64,000 bases of DNA from Planococcus sp. MB-3u-03 (GTDB lineage: Bacteria > Bacillota > Bacilli > Bacillales_A > Planococcaceae). Both the position numbers and the translations under genes were made by a program. Positions within the stretch are counted from its first letter, which is position 1; each line of letters begins with the position of its first letter. The DNA is taken from assembly GCF_002833405.1 (NCBI RefSeq), contig NZ_CP025135.1, positions 229,501 to 293,500 on the forward strand, written 5' to 3'. The notes below the pieces were generated by a model, which was given only the letters and a program-made list of their open reading frames with translations, did not search any database and was not told the origin of the DNA. Positions 15,180-23,324 of this stretch are shown here, in pieces.

Positions 15180-16373
15180 TTATAGGAAATTCGAAAAGCG
15201 CCAATAATGGGCTGCAATCGGATCGGCCATCCAGGCTAGCCCTTCGCTTTCAGTCTGGTGAAGCGGCTGCCATGTCCCGCCGTCCCCGAGCTTCAAGTAA
15301 ATCTCATGATTCGGCGATTGGTCATGGACCCCGATGAAATCATACACACCGTTCCGGTAAAACGTCGCAGATAGTTCGTAATCGATATTCGGCGATGTCG
15401 TCAACGGATTTCCGACGCTATGGGTGATTAGGATTTCGGTTTTCAGGGGCGTCTCTTCCGTTATTTTGGCACTGACACCTTCATTCGAAGCGACATCCGC
15501 TTTACGGAATTTCCGGCGCCAATTATAGGCGATGCTGGTGCCGATATCTTTGTCGAAATCGAACGTGCTCTGCTGTTCCACCAGATTGACGATGGAGTTG
15601 GTAAGTGAGCGATAATGTTTCGATTCGGGATCGAATGTACGATTATCCCCCTGGAAATAAGGGTTCGGCGATATCAGGTTGGGATTTTTCAACACATCAT
15701 CGGGCAAAAAGGTCAGGTAGCGCAGGTGCCATTGCAGCTCCGGCGGCTTGCCCTGGCCTTCTCTGAGCAATTGATTGAGCGGGGCGATCTTTTTCGACAG
15801 CCAGAATTTTTCTACGGCTGCCTGTTCTTGCGACGAACCCAGGTTCAAGGCCCCGAATATATTGGCGGCGAGCGATTTGATTTTGCGCAATGGGCTTTCG
15901 GTCCGTTCGACTGGGCGTCTTCCGCGCACCCAATAAACCACTTCACGGTCTTCCGGCACATTCCGGTCGGTGAATTGGGTCTTCGCGATCTTCGCAACTT
16001 GCTCGCCGTCGCGGTAGATTTCGTATTCGTCGATGCCGTCGATGGCGCCCCAAGCGAGTGATACCCGACTGTGAGAAACGATGGTAGACAAGACAATCTG
16101 TTCCAATTGATTAATGCAGTCAGGGTCGCGTTTTTCGGTGCCGGTCAAAAGTTTCAAGGCTGGCACCCAGCTGCCTTGCGGGGTTTGGCGTTCAATCGTA
16201 TAACAGAACAATTCGCCGGCGCTCAGGCCTTCATCGTGAAATGATGCCTGCGTACCTGTATAGACGATTTCTCCGTCTTTTTTTATTCGTGAAATTTCAT
16301 CCGTGGGGGTCCAGGTGAAAGAAATCATGCTATCGGTCTGTTCCAATAATTCAATGTCCCATTCCTTCTTCAT
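15180..16373 (-). CDS. Unknown protein with fibronectin-III-like repeats, DUF3238-like
   Basis: A 397-residue protein without signal peptide. Two regions, about 8-75 and 95-150, read like fibronectin type III modules (SMISFTWTPTDEISRIKKDG; SLAWGAIDGIDEYEIYRDGE). The C-terminal 240 residues, with NYQ-poor, aromatic-rich sequence ending in HYWRFSNFL, resemble the DUF3238 domain seen in bacilli, a weak assignment from memory. No catalytic motif was recognised. It has a clean AAAGGAGG site and a sigma-B-like promoter (16405-16430) immediately upstream, which would make it a general-stress gene if real. Confidence 0.65.
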   Translation of the reverse strand: MKKEWDIELLEQTDSMISFTWTPTDEISRIKKDGEIVYTGTQASFHDEGLSAGELFCYTIERQTPQGSWVPALKLLTGTEKRDPDCINQLEQIVLSTIVSHSRVSLAWGAIDGIDEYEIYRDGEQVAKIAKTQFTDRNVPEDREVVYWVRGRRPVERTESPLRKIKSLAANIFGALNLGSSQEQAAVEKFWLSKKIAPLNQLLREGQGKPPELQWHLRYLTFLPDDVLKNPNLISPNPYFQGDNRTFDPESKHYRSLTNSIVNLVEQQSTFDFDKDIGTSIAYNWRRKFRKADVASNEGVSAKITEETPLKTEILITHSVGNPLTTSPNIDYELSATFYRNGVYDFIGVHDQSPNHEIYLKLGDGGTWQPLHQTESEGLAWMADPIAAHYWRFSNFL

Positions 16374-16404
16374 TGATGTACCTCCTTTTCGCTTGTGATA
16401 AGGT

Positions 16405-16430
16405 ATACCCGATATTTGGAAATAGTGAAC
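16405..16430 (-). promoter_or_regulatory. Possible sigma-B promoter
   Basis: Minus strand GTTCAC (16425-16430), 14 bp, GGGTAT (16405-16410). The -10 matches the Bacillus sigma-B consensus GGGTAT exactly; the -35 matches GTTTAA at four of six positions. It lies 32 bp from the ATG. Confidence 0.4.
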
Positions 16431-16487
16431 ATGCTAAAAAAACTTATTTTGTTACACAATTTAAACATTTCAGATAATAAAGAGCGT

Positions 16488-16493
16488 TATAAT
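16488..16493 (+). promoter_or_regulatory. Candidate -10 box for GAF-STAS gene
   Basis: TATAAT, 67 bp before the ATG at 16560. The -35 region is poor, so an activator or extended contacts may be needed. Confidence 0.35.
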
Positions 16494-16559
16494 GAAAGTA
16501 GATAAAAGAGCTAGTGTAATTTTCGGCTGAAGGACAAGTTGAAAAGGGGAGATGGGTGA

Positions 16560-17411
16560 ATGATGAGGGGGAATCTGGAAAAAATAAGGGATTTCAGTGA
16601 TTTCAATGAGGCAGCTTCATATATTCTCCAAATTCTCAGCAAGCAAGCAGGCATGAACAGCTTCTATATCGCGAAGCAAGAGGGCGGTGTCCAAAAAATC
16701 GTCAAGGTACATAACACAAAACATCATCTGATTGAAGAAGGAGAAGCTTCCCCACTGCCATGCATGTTGTCGGCTTTGAGCGTCGAGCATGGGGCACAGG
16801 CGTTGATCATCGAACACATTGGAGAACATGAATTGACGCGTTCCCTGGGGGTTGCGGATGGATTCGAAGCAGGTTGTTTTGTCGGCGTGCCGATTTTTTA
16901 TGAAGACGGCTCAAGCTATGGCACCGTTTGCGGTCTCGACGATGGCCCATGCGAGCTGCCGGCCGATTTGCCGTTCATCTTTGAAACGCTCGCCACTTTA
17001 TTGACGTATGTCTTAGAGCTTGAACGGGCATACGGGGAAATTGAATCGCTGGCTGCGCCGATGGTTCCAATTGTCGGGAGGGTGGCGATCCTGCCGATCA
17101 TCGGCGAAGTCAGGGCATTGAGGGCACAGGCGATTATCGACCATGCCATGCACGGGTGTGCAGAAAAAGGCATCGAAGTACTGGTGATCGATGTATCCGG
17201 CGTGTCACAGATCAACTCACAGGTCGGCGAATATTTATTGAAGCTCGTGAAAGTCTTGGGCTTGATCGGCGTCCAGCCGGTTGTGACAGGCATCCAGCCT
17301 TATATGGCGTTGAAAGTCCCGCATTTTGCAGAGGCCTTGAAAGGGACGATGATCGAGGCGAATCTCGAGACAGCGCTCAAGCGACTCGGTTTCAGCTTCC
17401 AAAAAGATTGA
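16560..17411 (+). CDS. GAF-STAS domain protein, stressosome-like regulator
   Basis: A 283-residue cytosolic protein. The N-terminal GAF domain (about 10-150; GVPIFYEDGSSYGTVCGLDD is its core) would bind a small ligand, and the C-terminal STAS domain (about 165-280; VPIVGRVAILPIIGEVRALR and VLVIDVSGVSQINSQVGEYL) resembles the RsbR family. RsbR proteins build the stressosome that controls sigma-B; in them Thr residues in the STAS domain are phosphorylated by RsbT. Here a Ser sits at the equivalent INS position. No rsbS/rsbT genes are adjacent, so participation in a stressosome is inference. Confidence 0.85.
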   Translation: MMRGNLEKIRDFSDFNEAASYILQILSKQAGMNSFYIAKQEGGVQKIVKVHNTKHHLIEEGEASPLPCMLSALSVEHGAQALIIEHIGEHELTRSLGVADGFEAGCFVGVPIFYEDGSSYGTVCGLDDGPCELPADLPFIFETLATLLTYVLELERAYGEIESLAAPMVPIVGRVAILPIIGEVRALRAQAIIDHAMHGCAEKGIEVLVIDVSGVSQINSQVGEYLLKLVKVLGLIGVQPVVTGIQPYMALKVPHFAEALKGTMIEANLETALKRLGFSFQKD

Positions 17412-17453
17412 AATTCAGTGATGTTGCCGATGCCGCTTATCTTCCACCCGTTG

Positions 17454-17492
17454 AAAAGGGCCATTTCCTATAAATTAGGAAATGGCCTTTTT
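17454..17492. terminator. Bidirectional intrinsic terminator
   Basis: AAAAGGGCCATTTCCTA / TAGGAAATGGCCTTTTT between two convergent genes, with A and T runs on opposite sides. Confidence 0.85.
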
Positions 17493-17493
17493 G

Positions 17494-17994
17494 TTAATCT
17501 TCTTTATCGAAAAAAACATGTTTGAGTTCCCAAGTATCGCTAATTTCAAGCAACCCGAATGAATATTGCGGTTCACGGCGTTTATCGGTCGGTGAGCCGG
17601 GATTGAATAAGGTCGGGCCGTCCGTTTCACGCATGAGCGGCTGGTGGGAATGGCCAAAAACGATGATGTCGACATTTTCCCCTTCAAAACTATCCAGAGC
17701 CCGCTGCTCGGTCGTTTTCCGTATGCCGTCTCCGTGGACGACGCCGATCTTCAAATCGCCGAACGTGAAAATTTTCTTCCGCCCGAAACGGTCGACGATG
17801 TCCCAAGGATCGACATTGCCGGCCACGCCGTCCGTTTCAGCATAAGCCGACAATTCATGGTAGACATCGAGTATCTGCCAGTCGCCGGCATGGATAATGA
17901 AATCGGCTCCATCGCAAGCGTCAACAAGCGGCTGCGGAAGTTTTTTCGACCGGTTCGGGATATGCGTATCAGATACGATGACTATTTTCTTCAT
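17494..17994 (-). CDS. Metallophosphoesterase, YfcE/MJ0936 family
   Basis: A 166-residue calcineurin-like phosphodiesterase. Metal ligands are visible in VSDTHIP (Asp9, His11), HAGDW, the GNVD loop (here AGNVDPWD), VVHGD and FGHSHQP. This set is complete for a di-metal active site. Family members such as YfcE hydrolyse phosphodiesters in vitro; natural substrates are unclear. The start at 17994 is set by GGAGG 7 nt upstream. It converges on the GAF-STAS gene across a shared terminator. Confidence 0.9.
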   Translation of the reverse strand: MKKIVIVSDTHIPNRSKKLPQPLVDACDGADFIIHAGDWQILDVYHELSAYAETDGVAGNVDPWDIVDRFGRKKIFTFGDLKIGVVHGDGIRKTTEQRALDSFEGENVDIIVFGHSHQPLMRETDGPTLFNPGSPTDKRREPQYSFGLLEISDTWELKHVFFDKED

Positions 17995-18121
17995 CAAATC
18001 GCCTCCAGGATCATTTTGTTCCACTTTACCAAACTCTTGGCCGTACGTCTAAAAGCTGGAGAGGTTAAGGCGATTGAAAAAGGGGAAGATAAGATAGAAA
18101 GAACAACTTGGAGGGATCGTT

Positions 18122-18397
18122 ATGGGCATCGATATGAAAAAATTCATCGCATCAGGCGCAGCACTCGGCGCAGGGTTGATCTTGTTAAAGGCTTATAATG
18201 GGAAAAAGCGCAATGTTTGGGTATATGAAGACAGCGACATGCACAATAGCTACGAAATCGACCATGAGGAAAGCGTTAACGCTCCTTATGACCATGCAGA
18301 ACAAGGGTTGACCCAATTGGATTCGGCGTATCGTTCGGAATGGCAGGCAAACGCATTCCCGCAAACGAAAAAACAATTGGAAGAATTGGAATCCTGA
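18122..18397 (+). CDS. Small protein of unknown function
   Basis: A 91-residue protein with a short hydrophobic N-terminal stretch (KKFIASGAALGAGLILLKAY, residues 6-25) that could anchor it in the membrane or be a weak signal, followed by a polar, acidic region with no recognised domain. AACTTGGAGG precedes the ATG. It is followed 55 bp later by the RibD-like reductase gene. Similar small one-segment proteins are common in bacilli; no function can be given. Confidence 0.65.
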   Translation: MGIDMKKFIASGAALGAGLILLKAYNGKKRNVWVYEDSDMHNSYEIDHEESVNAPYDHAEQGLTQLDSAYRSEWQANAFPQTKKQLEELES

Positions 18398-18452
18398 TTG
18401 GGCGTATGATGAAGAAAGCGGCGGCAACGATCCGCTGAAGGAGGCAATTGCG

Positions 18453-18986
18453 ATGGGTGAACGGAAAGTCATTTGTTATATTGCACAAAGTTTGGACGGT
18501 TATATCGCCGATCAGGAAGAGACTCTGGACTGGTTATTGGATGTGGAAATGGATGGAGATGCCGGCTATCAGCAATTCATCGAAACGGTCGATACCATTT
18601 TGCTCGGCAGACGCACCTATGAATGGGTGGTCTCCCATGAAAGCGGAGAATTTCCTTATGTCGATCAGCGTTCCTATGTATTCACAAGCCATCCGAAAGA
18701 AGACGAGGGCCAAATCAGCTTTACATCGGAAGATCCGGCCAGTGTCGTGAAAAAATTGAAGCAGCAACCCGGCGGCACCATCTGGCCAGTCGGTGGCAGT
18801 TTGCTGTTGGAGCGCCTGTTGCAAGAAGACCTGGTCGATGGGTTTATCATTTCTATCGCGCCAGTAACGCTCGGGGACGGGATCCCATTATTTCAAAAAG
18901 CGCAGCGCCATCTTGATTTCACATTGGAAGGTGTGGCAAAAGACGGCCAAATCGGGCAATTGCATTACACGAGACGGAGAAATTGA
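18453..18986 (+). CDS. Dihydrofolate reductase-like (RibD C-terminal domain) protein
   Basis: A 177-residue cytosolic protein of the RibD C-terminal/DHFR-like superfamily, near Bacillus YwjB and YyaP. Typical segments are ICYIAQSLDGYIADQ (residues 6-20), TILLGRRTYEW, YVFTSHP and IWPVGGSLLLERLLQEDLVDGFIISIAPVTLGDG. It lacks the deaminase half of RibD and is not next to other riboflavin genes, so a role as a stand-alone NADPH-dependent reductase is only a family inference. AAGGAGG lies upstream of the ATG. Confidence 0.88.
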   Translation: MGERKVICYIAQSLDGYIADQEETLDWLLDVEMDGDAGYQQFIETVDTILLGRRTYEWVVSHESGEFPYVDQRSYVFTSHPKEDEGQISFTSEDPASVVKKLKQQPGGTIWPVGGSLLLERLLQEDLVDGFIISIAPVTLGDGIPLFQKAQRHLDFTLEGVAKDGQIGQLHYTRRRN

Positions 18987-19004
18987 ATCGACGAAATTTC
19001 GAGG

Positions 19005-19034
19005 AAGGCGAGCGCATAGCTCGCCTTTTTTTCG
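19005..19034 (+). terminator. Intrinsic terminator after RibD-like gene
   Basis: AAGGCGAGC-gcata-GCTCGCCTT followed by T-run. Confidence 0.85.
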
Positions 19035-19221
19035 TTGCCTGATTGTTGAAGTGGGATTTTGTAGGTCTAAAGAATCCACTGACCATAGAAAGGCCTAGTG
19101 AGTTGATAGAAAAATTCGAAAACAAAGTAACTCCGTCATGTTGTTTTTGGTATTTGCCAAAGATATACTTTAAAAAGGAATCAATTGTCGATTCTTGTCA
19201 AAAAGGAAAAGGAGAGGAAGC

Positions 19222-19845
19222 ATGAAAACAATTAAAGTGCTCTTATTCAGTTTAGCAGCGATTTTCTTTCTAACATTTTCACATTCAACAGTTTCCGCCC
19301 ATGCGCCTGATTTACACGAAGGTGTTTCCGGAAGCGAAGTTACAGAGCTTCAAGCGAAGCTTCAAAAACTCGGCTATTTCAACCTCGCACCGACTGGTTA
19401 TTACGGATCGATCACGAAAGATGCCGTTGTCCAGTTCCAACGCGATTTCGGCGTGAAAGCGACCGGCTTTACCGGCCCGATGACACGCGAAAAGATGAAG
19501 CAAGTCGATATGATGGCACGCACCGTCCACGGCGAAGCCCGCGGTGAAATCTTCGAAGGAAAAGTCGCGGTAGCGGCAGTCATTATGAACCGTGTGCAAT
19601 CTCGAGCGTTCCCGAGCAGTACATATGGCGTCATTTTCCAGCGCAACGCTTTTACAGCAGTGAATGATGGACAGTATTGGCTGACGCCAAACGCTTCCGC
19701 TTACCGTGCTGTACGGGAAGCGGCGAAAGGCTGGGATCCATCTTCCGGCGCGACATACTATTACAACCCGGTCACGGCAACTGACCAGTGGATCTTCACC
19801 CGTTCGACGATCAAGAAAATCGGCAAGCACGTCTTTGCCAGATAA
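19222..19845 (+). CDS. Secreted SleB-like cell-wall hydrolase
   Basis: A 208-residue exported protein. Residues 1-26 are a signal peptide (hydrophobic core FSLAAIFFLTFS, cleavage near VSA-HA). A peptidoglycan-binding module follows (about 31-92, GSEVTELQAKLQKLGYF) and then the SleB/CwlJ-type hydrolase domain (about 97-208), starting MMARTVHGEARGE, where Glu105 is the predicted catalytic acid of this lytic transglycosylase-like family. The start at 19222 is set by AAAGGAGAGG. SleB itself degrades spore cortex, but homologues occur in non-sporulating Planococcaceae, where a vegetative wall role is more likely. Confidence 0.9.
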   Translation: MKTIKVLLFSLAAIFFLTFSHSTVSAHAPDLHEGVSGSEVTELQAKLQKLGYFNLAPTGYYGSITKDAVVQFQRDFGVKATGFTGPMTREKMKQVDMMARTVHGEARGEIFEGKVAVAAVIMNRVQSRAFPSSTYGVIFQRNAFTAVNDGQYWLTPNASAYRAVREAAKGWDPSSGATYYYNPVTATDQWIFTRSTIKKIGKHVFAR

Positions 19846-19849
19846 TAAG

Positions 19850-19883
19850 AAAAGCCTCCGGAAAAACTCCGGAGGCTTTTTTA
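19850..19883. terminator. Bidirectional intrinsic terminator
   Basis: AAAAGCCTCCGG / CCGGAGGCTTTT between the convergent SleB-like and sugar-permease genes. Confidence 0.85.
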
Positions 19884-20693
19884 TTATCCTTTGACCGCAC
19901 CGGCTGTGATGCCTGCGACGAAGTAGCGCTGCAGGAAGACATAGGCGATGACCATCGGCGCTGAGGCGATGATGACGCCTGTGAACAGCATCGGATAATT
20001 GGTGGAATATTGCCCTTGAAACTCTAGAAGTGCGAGCGGCAAGGTTTTGTAGGCATTGTCCGTGATGAACAGGAGCGGGTACAAAAGGTCGTTCCAGTGC
20101 ATGACGAACAGGAAAATCGCTGTAGCTGAGATGGAAGGCAAGGATAAAGGAATCGCCACTTTCGTGAACATCTTCCAATTGCCGGCCCCGTCGATTGTCG
20201 ACGCTTCAAACAATTCCTTCGGCAAAGTTTTCATGAAGCCGGTCAGGATGAAGACGGCAATCGGCAAGGTGGAGGAAATGTTGACGAGAATCAGCCCAAG
20301 AAGGCTATTCGTCAGCCCCAAATCCAGCATGAGCGAATACAGCGGCACCATGATGACTTGTGCCGGCACCATCATGCCGAGTGTGAACACGGCGAACAGT
20401 ACATTGCCGATCCAATTATTCATGCGCGTAATGCCAAATGCGACCATCGCGGCGAGCAGCAGAGTGAACGAGACCGAGAACAAGGTGACGATGGTGCTAT
20501 TGAGAAAATAGCCCGCCATGGTTTGTTCCTGGAATATCGCGACATAATTATCGAATTTAAAGCCGCCGTCCGGCAAGCCGAGCGGGTCGCTGAATGTCTC
20601 CTGAAGTGTTTTAACGGACGTCAACAGGACGACCACCAACGGAATCAGGATCAGCAGCGCATAGATGAGCAGTGAGAATTTCCTGAACAGCAA
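19884..20693 (-). CDS. Carbohydrate ABC transporter permease, MalG type
   Basis: A 269-residue inner-membrane permease with six predicted helices. The EAA loop facing the ATPase is seen as ELFEASTIDGAGNWKMFTKVAIPLSLPSI. The length and C-terminus match the MalG/AraQ branch of the CUT1 family, which forms a heterodimer with a MalF-type partner, here encoded immediately upstream (17 bp apart). It is the last gene of a three-gene operon (binding protein, MalF type, MalG type). No sugar can be assigned from sequence alone. Confidence 0.92.
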   Translation of the reverse strand: MLFRKFSLLIYALLILIPLVVVLLTSVKTLQETFSDPLGLPDGGFKFDNYVAIFQEQTMAGYFLNSTIVTLFSVSFTLLLAAMVAFGITRMNNWIGNVLFAVFTLGMMVPAQVIMVPLYSLMLDLGLTNSLLGLILVNISSTLPIAVFILTGFMKTLPKELFEASTIDGAGNWKMFTKVAIPLSLPSISATAIFLFVMHWNDLLYPLLFITDNAYKTLPLALLEFQGQYSTNYPMLFTGVIIASAPMVIAYVFLQRYFVAGITAGAVKG

Positions 20694-20709
20694 AGTTGCC
20701 GCCCCCTTT

Positions 20710-21585
20710 CTAGTAAGATACGCGGTCTGAGCGCAAGGCCTTGAACTGCAGGTAAGTTATCAACGCGATGATGACCATGAAAATGATGGAGATCGCAGAA
20801 GCGTAGCCGAATTGATAGCTCTTGAACGCGACATCGTAAATATAAGTCGCGATGATTTCAGTAGAGTTATTCGGCCCGCCGCCGGTCATCGCAAACACCA
20901 AATCGAATGCCTTAAACGACTGGATGGTCGTATAGGCGACGACGATGGTGGCGGAAGGTGCAAGAAGCGGCCAAGTGACGCTTTTGAACGTCTGCCACTT
21001 GCTGGCGCCTTCGATTTTTGCCACTTCATACAGTTCCTCTGGAATGGCTTGAAGCCCCGCGACAAAGATGATCAGCATCTGTCCCGCATGGAACCACACT
21101 TGCGTGATGGCCAGGGAGTAGATCGCGATATTGGCATTGCCGAGCCAGTTCTGTGCAAGGAAATCAAGGCCAATGAGCTCGAGCACTTGATTCAGGATGC
21201 CCATCGACGGATCGTAGATGAACGCCCAGATGAACGCCACCGATACCGAAGAAAGAATGGTCGGGAAAAAGTAAAGCGCCCGGAGAAACACGTTCGTTTT
21301 TGTGTTCTTGATGACGATCAGCGCGAAAGCCAGTGCGACAAGCGTCTGGAACACGACGACCGTCAGCATGAACTTCAAGTTATTGCCGATCGTTTTCTGG
21401 AAAATTGAATCGCCCGTAAATGCCCGGGTGTAATTGTCGATGCCGACAAACTGGAAGGCAGTGCTTAAGCCATCCCAGTCGGTAAAGGAATAAAACAGGG
21501 CGCTGATGGTTGGATACAAAAAGAACAAGCTGTATAGGACAAGCCCCGGAAGAAAGAACAGGTAGATGGATTTGGAGATTCTCAT
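20710..21585 (-). CDS. Carbohydrate ABC transporter permease, MalF type
   Basis: A 291-residue permease with six predicted helices and the EAA loop ELYEVAKIEGASKWQTFKSVTWPLLAPS. Length and the N-terminal YLFFLPGLVLYSLFFLYPTI segment are typical of CUT1 MalF/AraP-type subunits. It lies 8 bp after the binding-protein gene and 17 bp before the MalG-type gene. No ATPase gene is in the operon, which is usual when a shared MsmX-like ATPase encoded elsewhere energises several sugar importers. Confidence 0.92.
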   Translation of the reverse strand: MRISKSIYLFFLPGLVLYSLFFLYPTISALFYSFTDWDGLSTAFQFVGIDNYTRAFTGDSIFQKTIGNNLKFMLTVVVFQTLVALAFALIVIKNTKTNVFLRALYFFPTILSSVSVAFIWAFIYDPSMGILNQVLELIGLDFLAQNWLGNANIAIYSLAITQVWFHAGQMLIIFVAGLQAIPEELYEVAKIEGASKWQTFKSVTWPLLAPSATIVVAYTTIQSFKAFDLVFAMTGGGPNNSTEIIATYIYDVAFKSYQFGYASAISIIFMVIIALITYLQFKALRSDRVSY

Positions 21586-21592
21586 GGACTTA

Positions 21593-22852
21593 TTATTCCC
21601 TGTTTTCTTCTACGATTTGCTGGGCTGCTTCAGCCGCCGCCATTGGATCTTCGCCCCCAAGAACGTTTTCAATTGAACTGAGGACCGCATCTTCAATTTG
21701 GGCGTTGGTGATCAAAAAGCGCGGCTGGAAGCGCGTATTGCGCTCGTCGATCCAATACGAGGTATTCTGCAGGGCTTCGGACTCGTATTCGACGTCGTTG
21801 ACAGTCAAGTGCTGCCCCGTTTCATTGGCGTATTTGGAAGCCACTTCCGGCTGGCTCAAATAGTCGATGAACGCTTTTGCTTGGTCTTTCTTGTCGGAGT
21901 TGCTGTTGACAGCCAACATGAATGTGGCGGTATTAATGCCTTCATAAGTGGCTTCGCTTTCTTCCACTGTAATTGGGGCAAGCAAATCAAGTTCAAGGTC
22001 CGGGTTCAAGTCGAGCAGGGAATTCATATGGTAGGAACCGGTCGCAAGCATGGCCGCTTCTTCGTTCGCTACCATCGCCATGGCGGAATCCTGATTGGTG
22101 CCGAGTGCATCGTCCTGGATATAGCCTTTGTCCGCGAGAAGTTTAAAGTCTTCGAGTGTCTTGACCCACCATTCATTCGTTAGGGACTCGTCGCCGTTCT
22201 GAAGCTTTTCGAAAATATCTTCATCCGGCGCATTATTCATCATCATGCTGTTCATGAATTGGTTCGGGCCGATGTCAGCGCCTGGGAAAGCGATTGGCGT
22301 GATGTCGTTTTCAAGCAAGGTATCTGCCATTTCCTGAAATTCTGTCCAGCTTTTCGGCACTTCAAGGCCGAGTTCGTCAAACATGCCTTTGTTGTAGACC
22401 GGCATATTGAATACCAATTGATACGGCAGTGCATATTGCGTGCCGTCACTCTGGCCTACAGCGATCAGGCTTTCGTCAAAATTCGAGACGAATTCTTCTC
22501 CGCTCAAGTCTTCAAAAAAGCCGGCGCTTTGGATTGATTCAAATTGCGCGCCCGGGAAAGAAGTAAAGACGTCTCCTGTTGAACCTTCCTGCAGCATGCG
22601 CTGTGCCGTCGCCTGGTATTGGTCGGACGGATAGATGTTCTGCTCTACGCGAATATCAGGGTTCGCTTCTTCGAAATCGGCAATGATTTCATCAAGCACG
22701 GCTTTGTCTTCTCCGCGCCAGTGCATGAAGCTAATCTGTGTCGCATCGCCGCTCTCAGAAGAAGAATCACCGCCTCCGCTTTCGCCTGCACAAGCGCCGA
22801 GTATGAGCCCGAGTCCTACTGTTCCTGTTGCCAGCCAAAGTCTGTTTTTCAT
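21593..22852 (-). CDS. Extracellular sugar-binding lipoprotein
   Basis: A 419-residue solute-binding protein of the CUT1 class. The lipobox LGAC with Cys21 ends the signal peptide, followed by a Gly/Ser-rich linker and the family-1 binding-protein fold (TQISFMHWRGEDKAVLDEII, GSTGDVFTSFPGAQF, AKAFIDYLSQPEVASKYA). It is the first gene of the transporter operon and thus the specificity determinant. I found no clear catabolite-responsive element and no adjacent regulator or glycosidase, so the sugar remains unknown. Confidence 0.92.
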   Translation of the reverse strand: MKNRLWLATGTVGLGLILGACAGESGGGDSSSESGDATQISFMHWRGEDKAVLDEIIADFEEANPDIRVEQNIYPSDQYQATAQRMLQEGSTGDVFTSFPGAQFESIQSAGFFEDLSGEEFVSNFDESLIAVGQSDGTQYALPYQLVFNMPVYNKGMFDELGLEVPKSWTEFQEMADTLLENDITPIAFPGADIGPNQFMNSMMMNNAPDEDIFEKLQNGDESLTNEWWVKTLEDFKLLADKGYIQDDALGTNQDSAMAMVANEEAAMLATGSYHMNSLLDLNPDLELDLLAPITVEESEATYEGINTATFMLAVNSNSDKKDQAKAFIDYLSQPEVASKYANETGQHLTVNDVEYESEALQNTSYWIDERNTRFQPRFLITNAQIEDAVLSSIENVLGGEDPMAAAEAAQQIVEENRE

Positions 22853-22955
22853 TTTCTGATACCCCCTTCGATTTTAGAAACATTCTTCTACTATTATTTA
22901 TAACCCAAATCTTCATATAAATACAGAATTATCTAAATTAAGTGTTTGCTTTCAG

Positions 22956-22984
22956 TTGACAGACGGCTCCGAATTCCATAAGAT
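22956..22984 (+). promoter_or_regulatory. Sigma-A promoter of T-box leader
   Basis: TTGACA (22956-22961), 17 bp, TAAGAT (22979-22984), about 340 bp before trpE, allowing a leader of T-box length. Confidence 0.75.
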
Positions 22985-22990
22985 GGTCAC

Positions 22991-23282
22991 AAGCTTTTAA
23001 TTGCGCGGCAACCTTACAGGACTGCGGAAACAAAGCGCCACATTAAAAATCGTTGACTAAGAAAAGTAGCGCATGGATAGCTTCTGACAGAGAGCCGGGA
23101 ACAGCTGGAAACCGGTGTGGCACATGCGTGAATGGACTTATGAGTGGCCATCTGAAAAGAAGGCCCGTCTGCCCCGCGTTACTGGGGTTCAAGTGGAAGC
23201 TGAGAGCTTCAAGATGAGGTGGCACCGCGGTCGATCCGTCCTCTGTACGAAATGATCTTATTTCGTGCAGGGGGCTTTTTTT
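22991..23282 (+). ncRNA. T-box riboswitch leader, probably tryptophan-specific
   Basis: The conserved T-box AGGTGGCACCGCGG lies at 23217-23230 and is followed by a terminator, CCTCTGTACGAAAT paired with ATTTCGTGCAGGGG plus a T-run (23239-23282). Upstream sequence has the long stem I typical of these leaders. A UGG in GTGAATGGACTT (23133-23135) is a plausible specifier codon for tRNA-Trp, agreeing with the downstream trpE, although another UGG lies nearby at 23144 and I could not fold the stem reliably. Uncharged tRNA would relieve termination. Confidence 0.9.
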
Positions 23283-23324
23283 ATTGAACCTGGGGTGCCC
23301 GGAAGAAAAAGGAGTTGAGCCGAG

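Noticed and set aside
19312..20178. 288-residue minus-strand frame over the SleB-like gene and sugar permease
   Set aside because: It spans two genes with strong homology and a terminator; it is a shadow frame.
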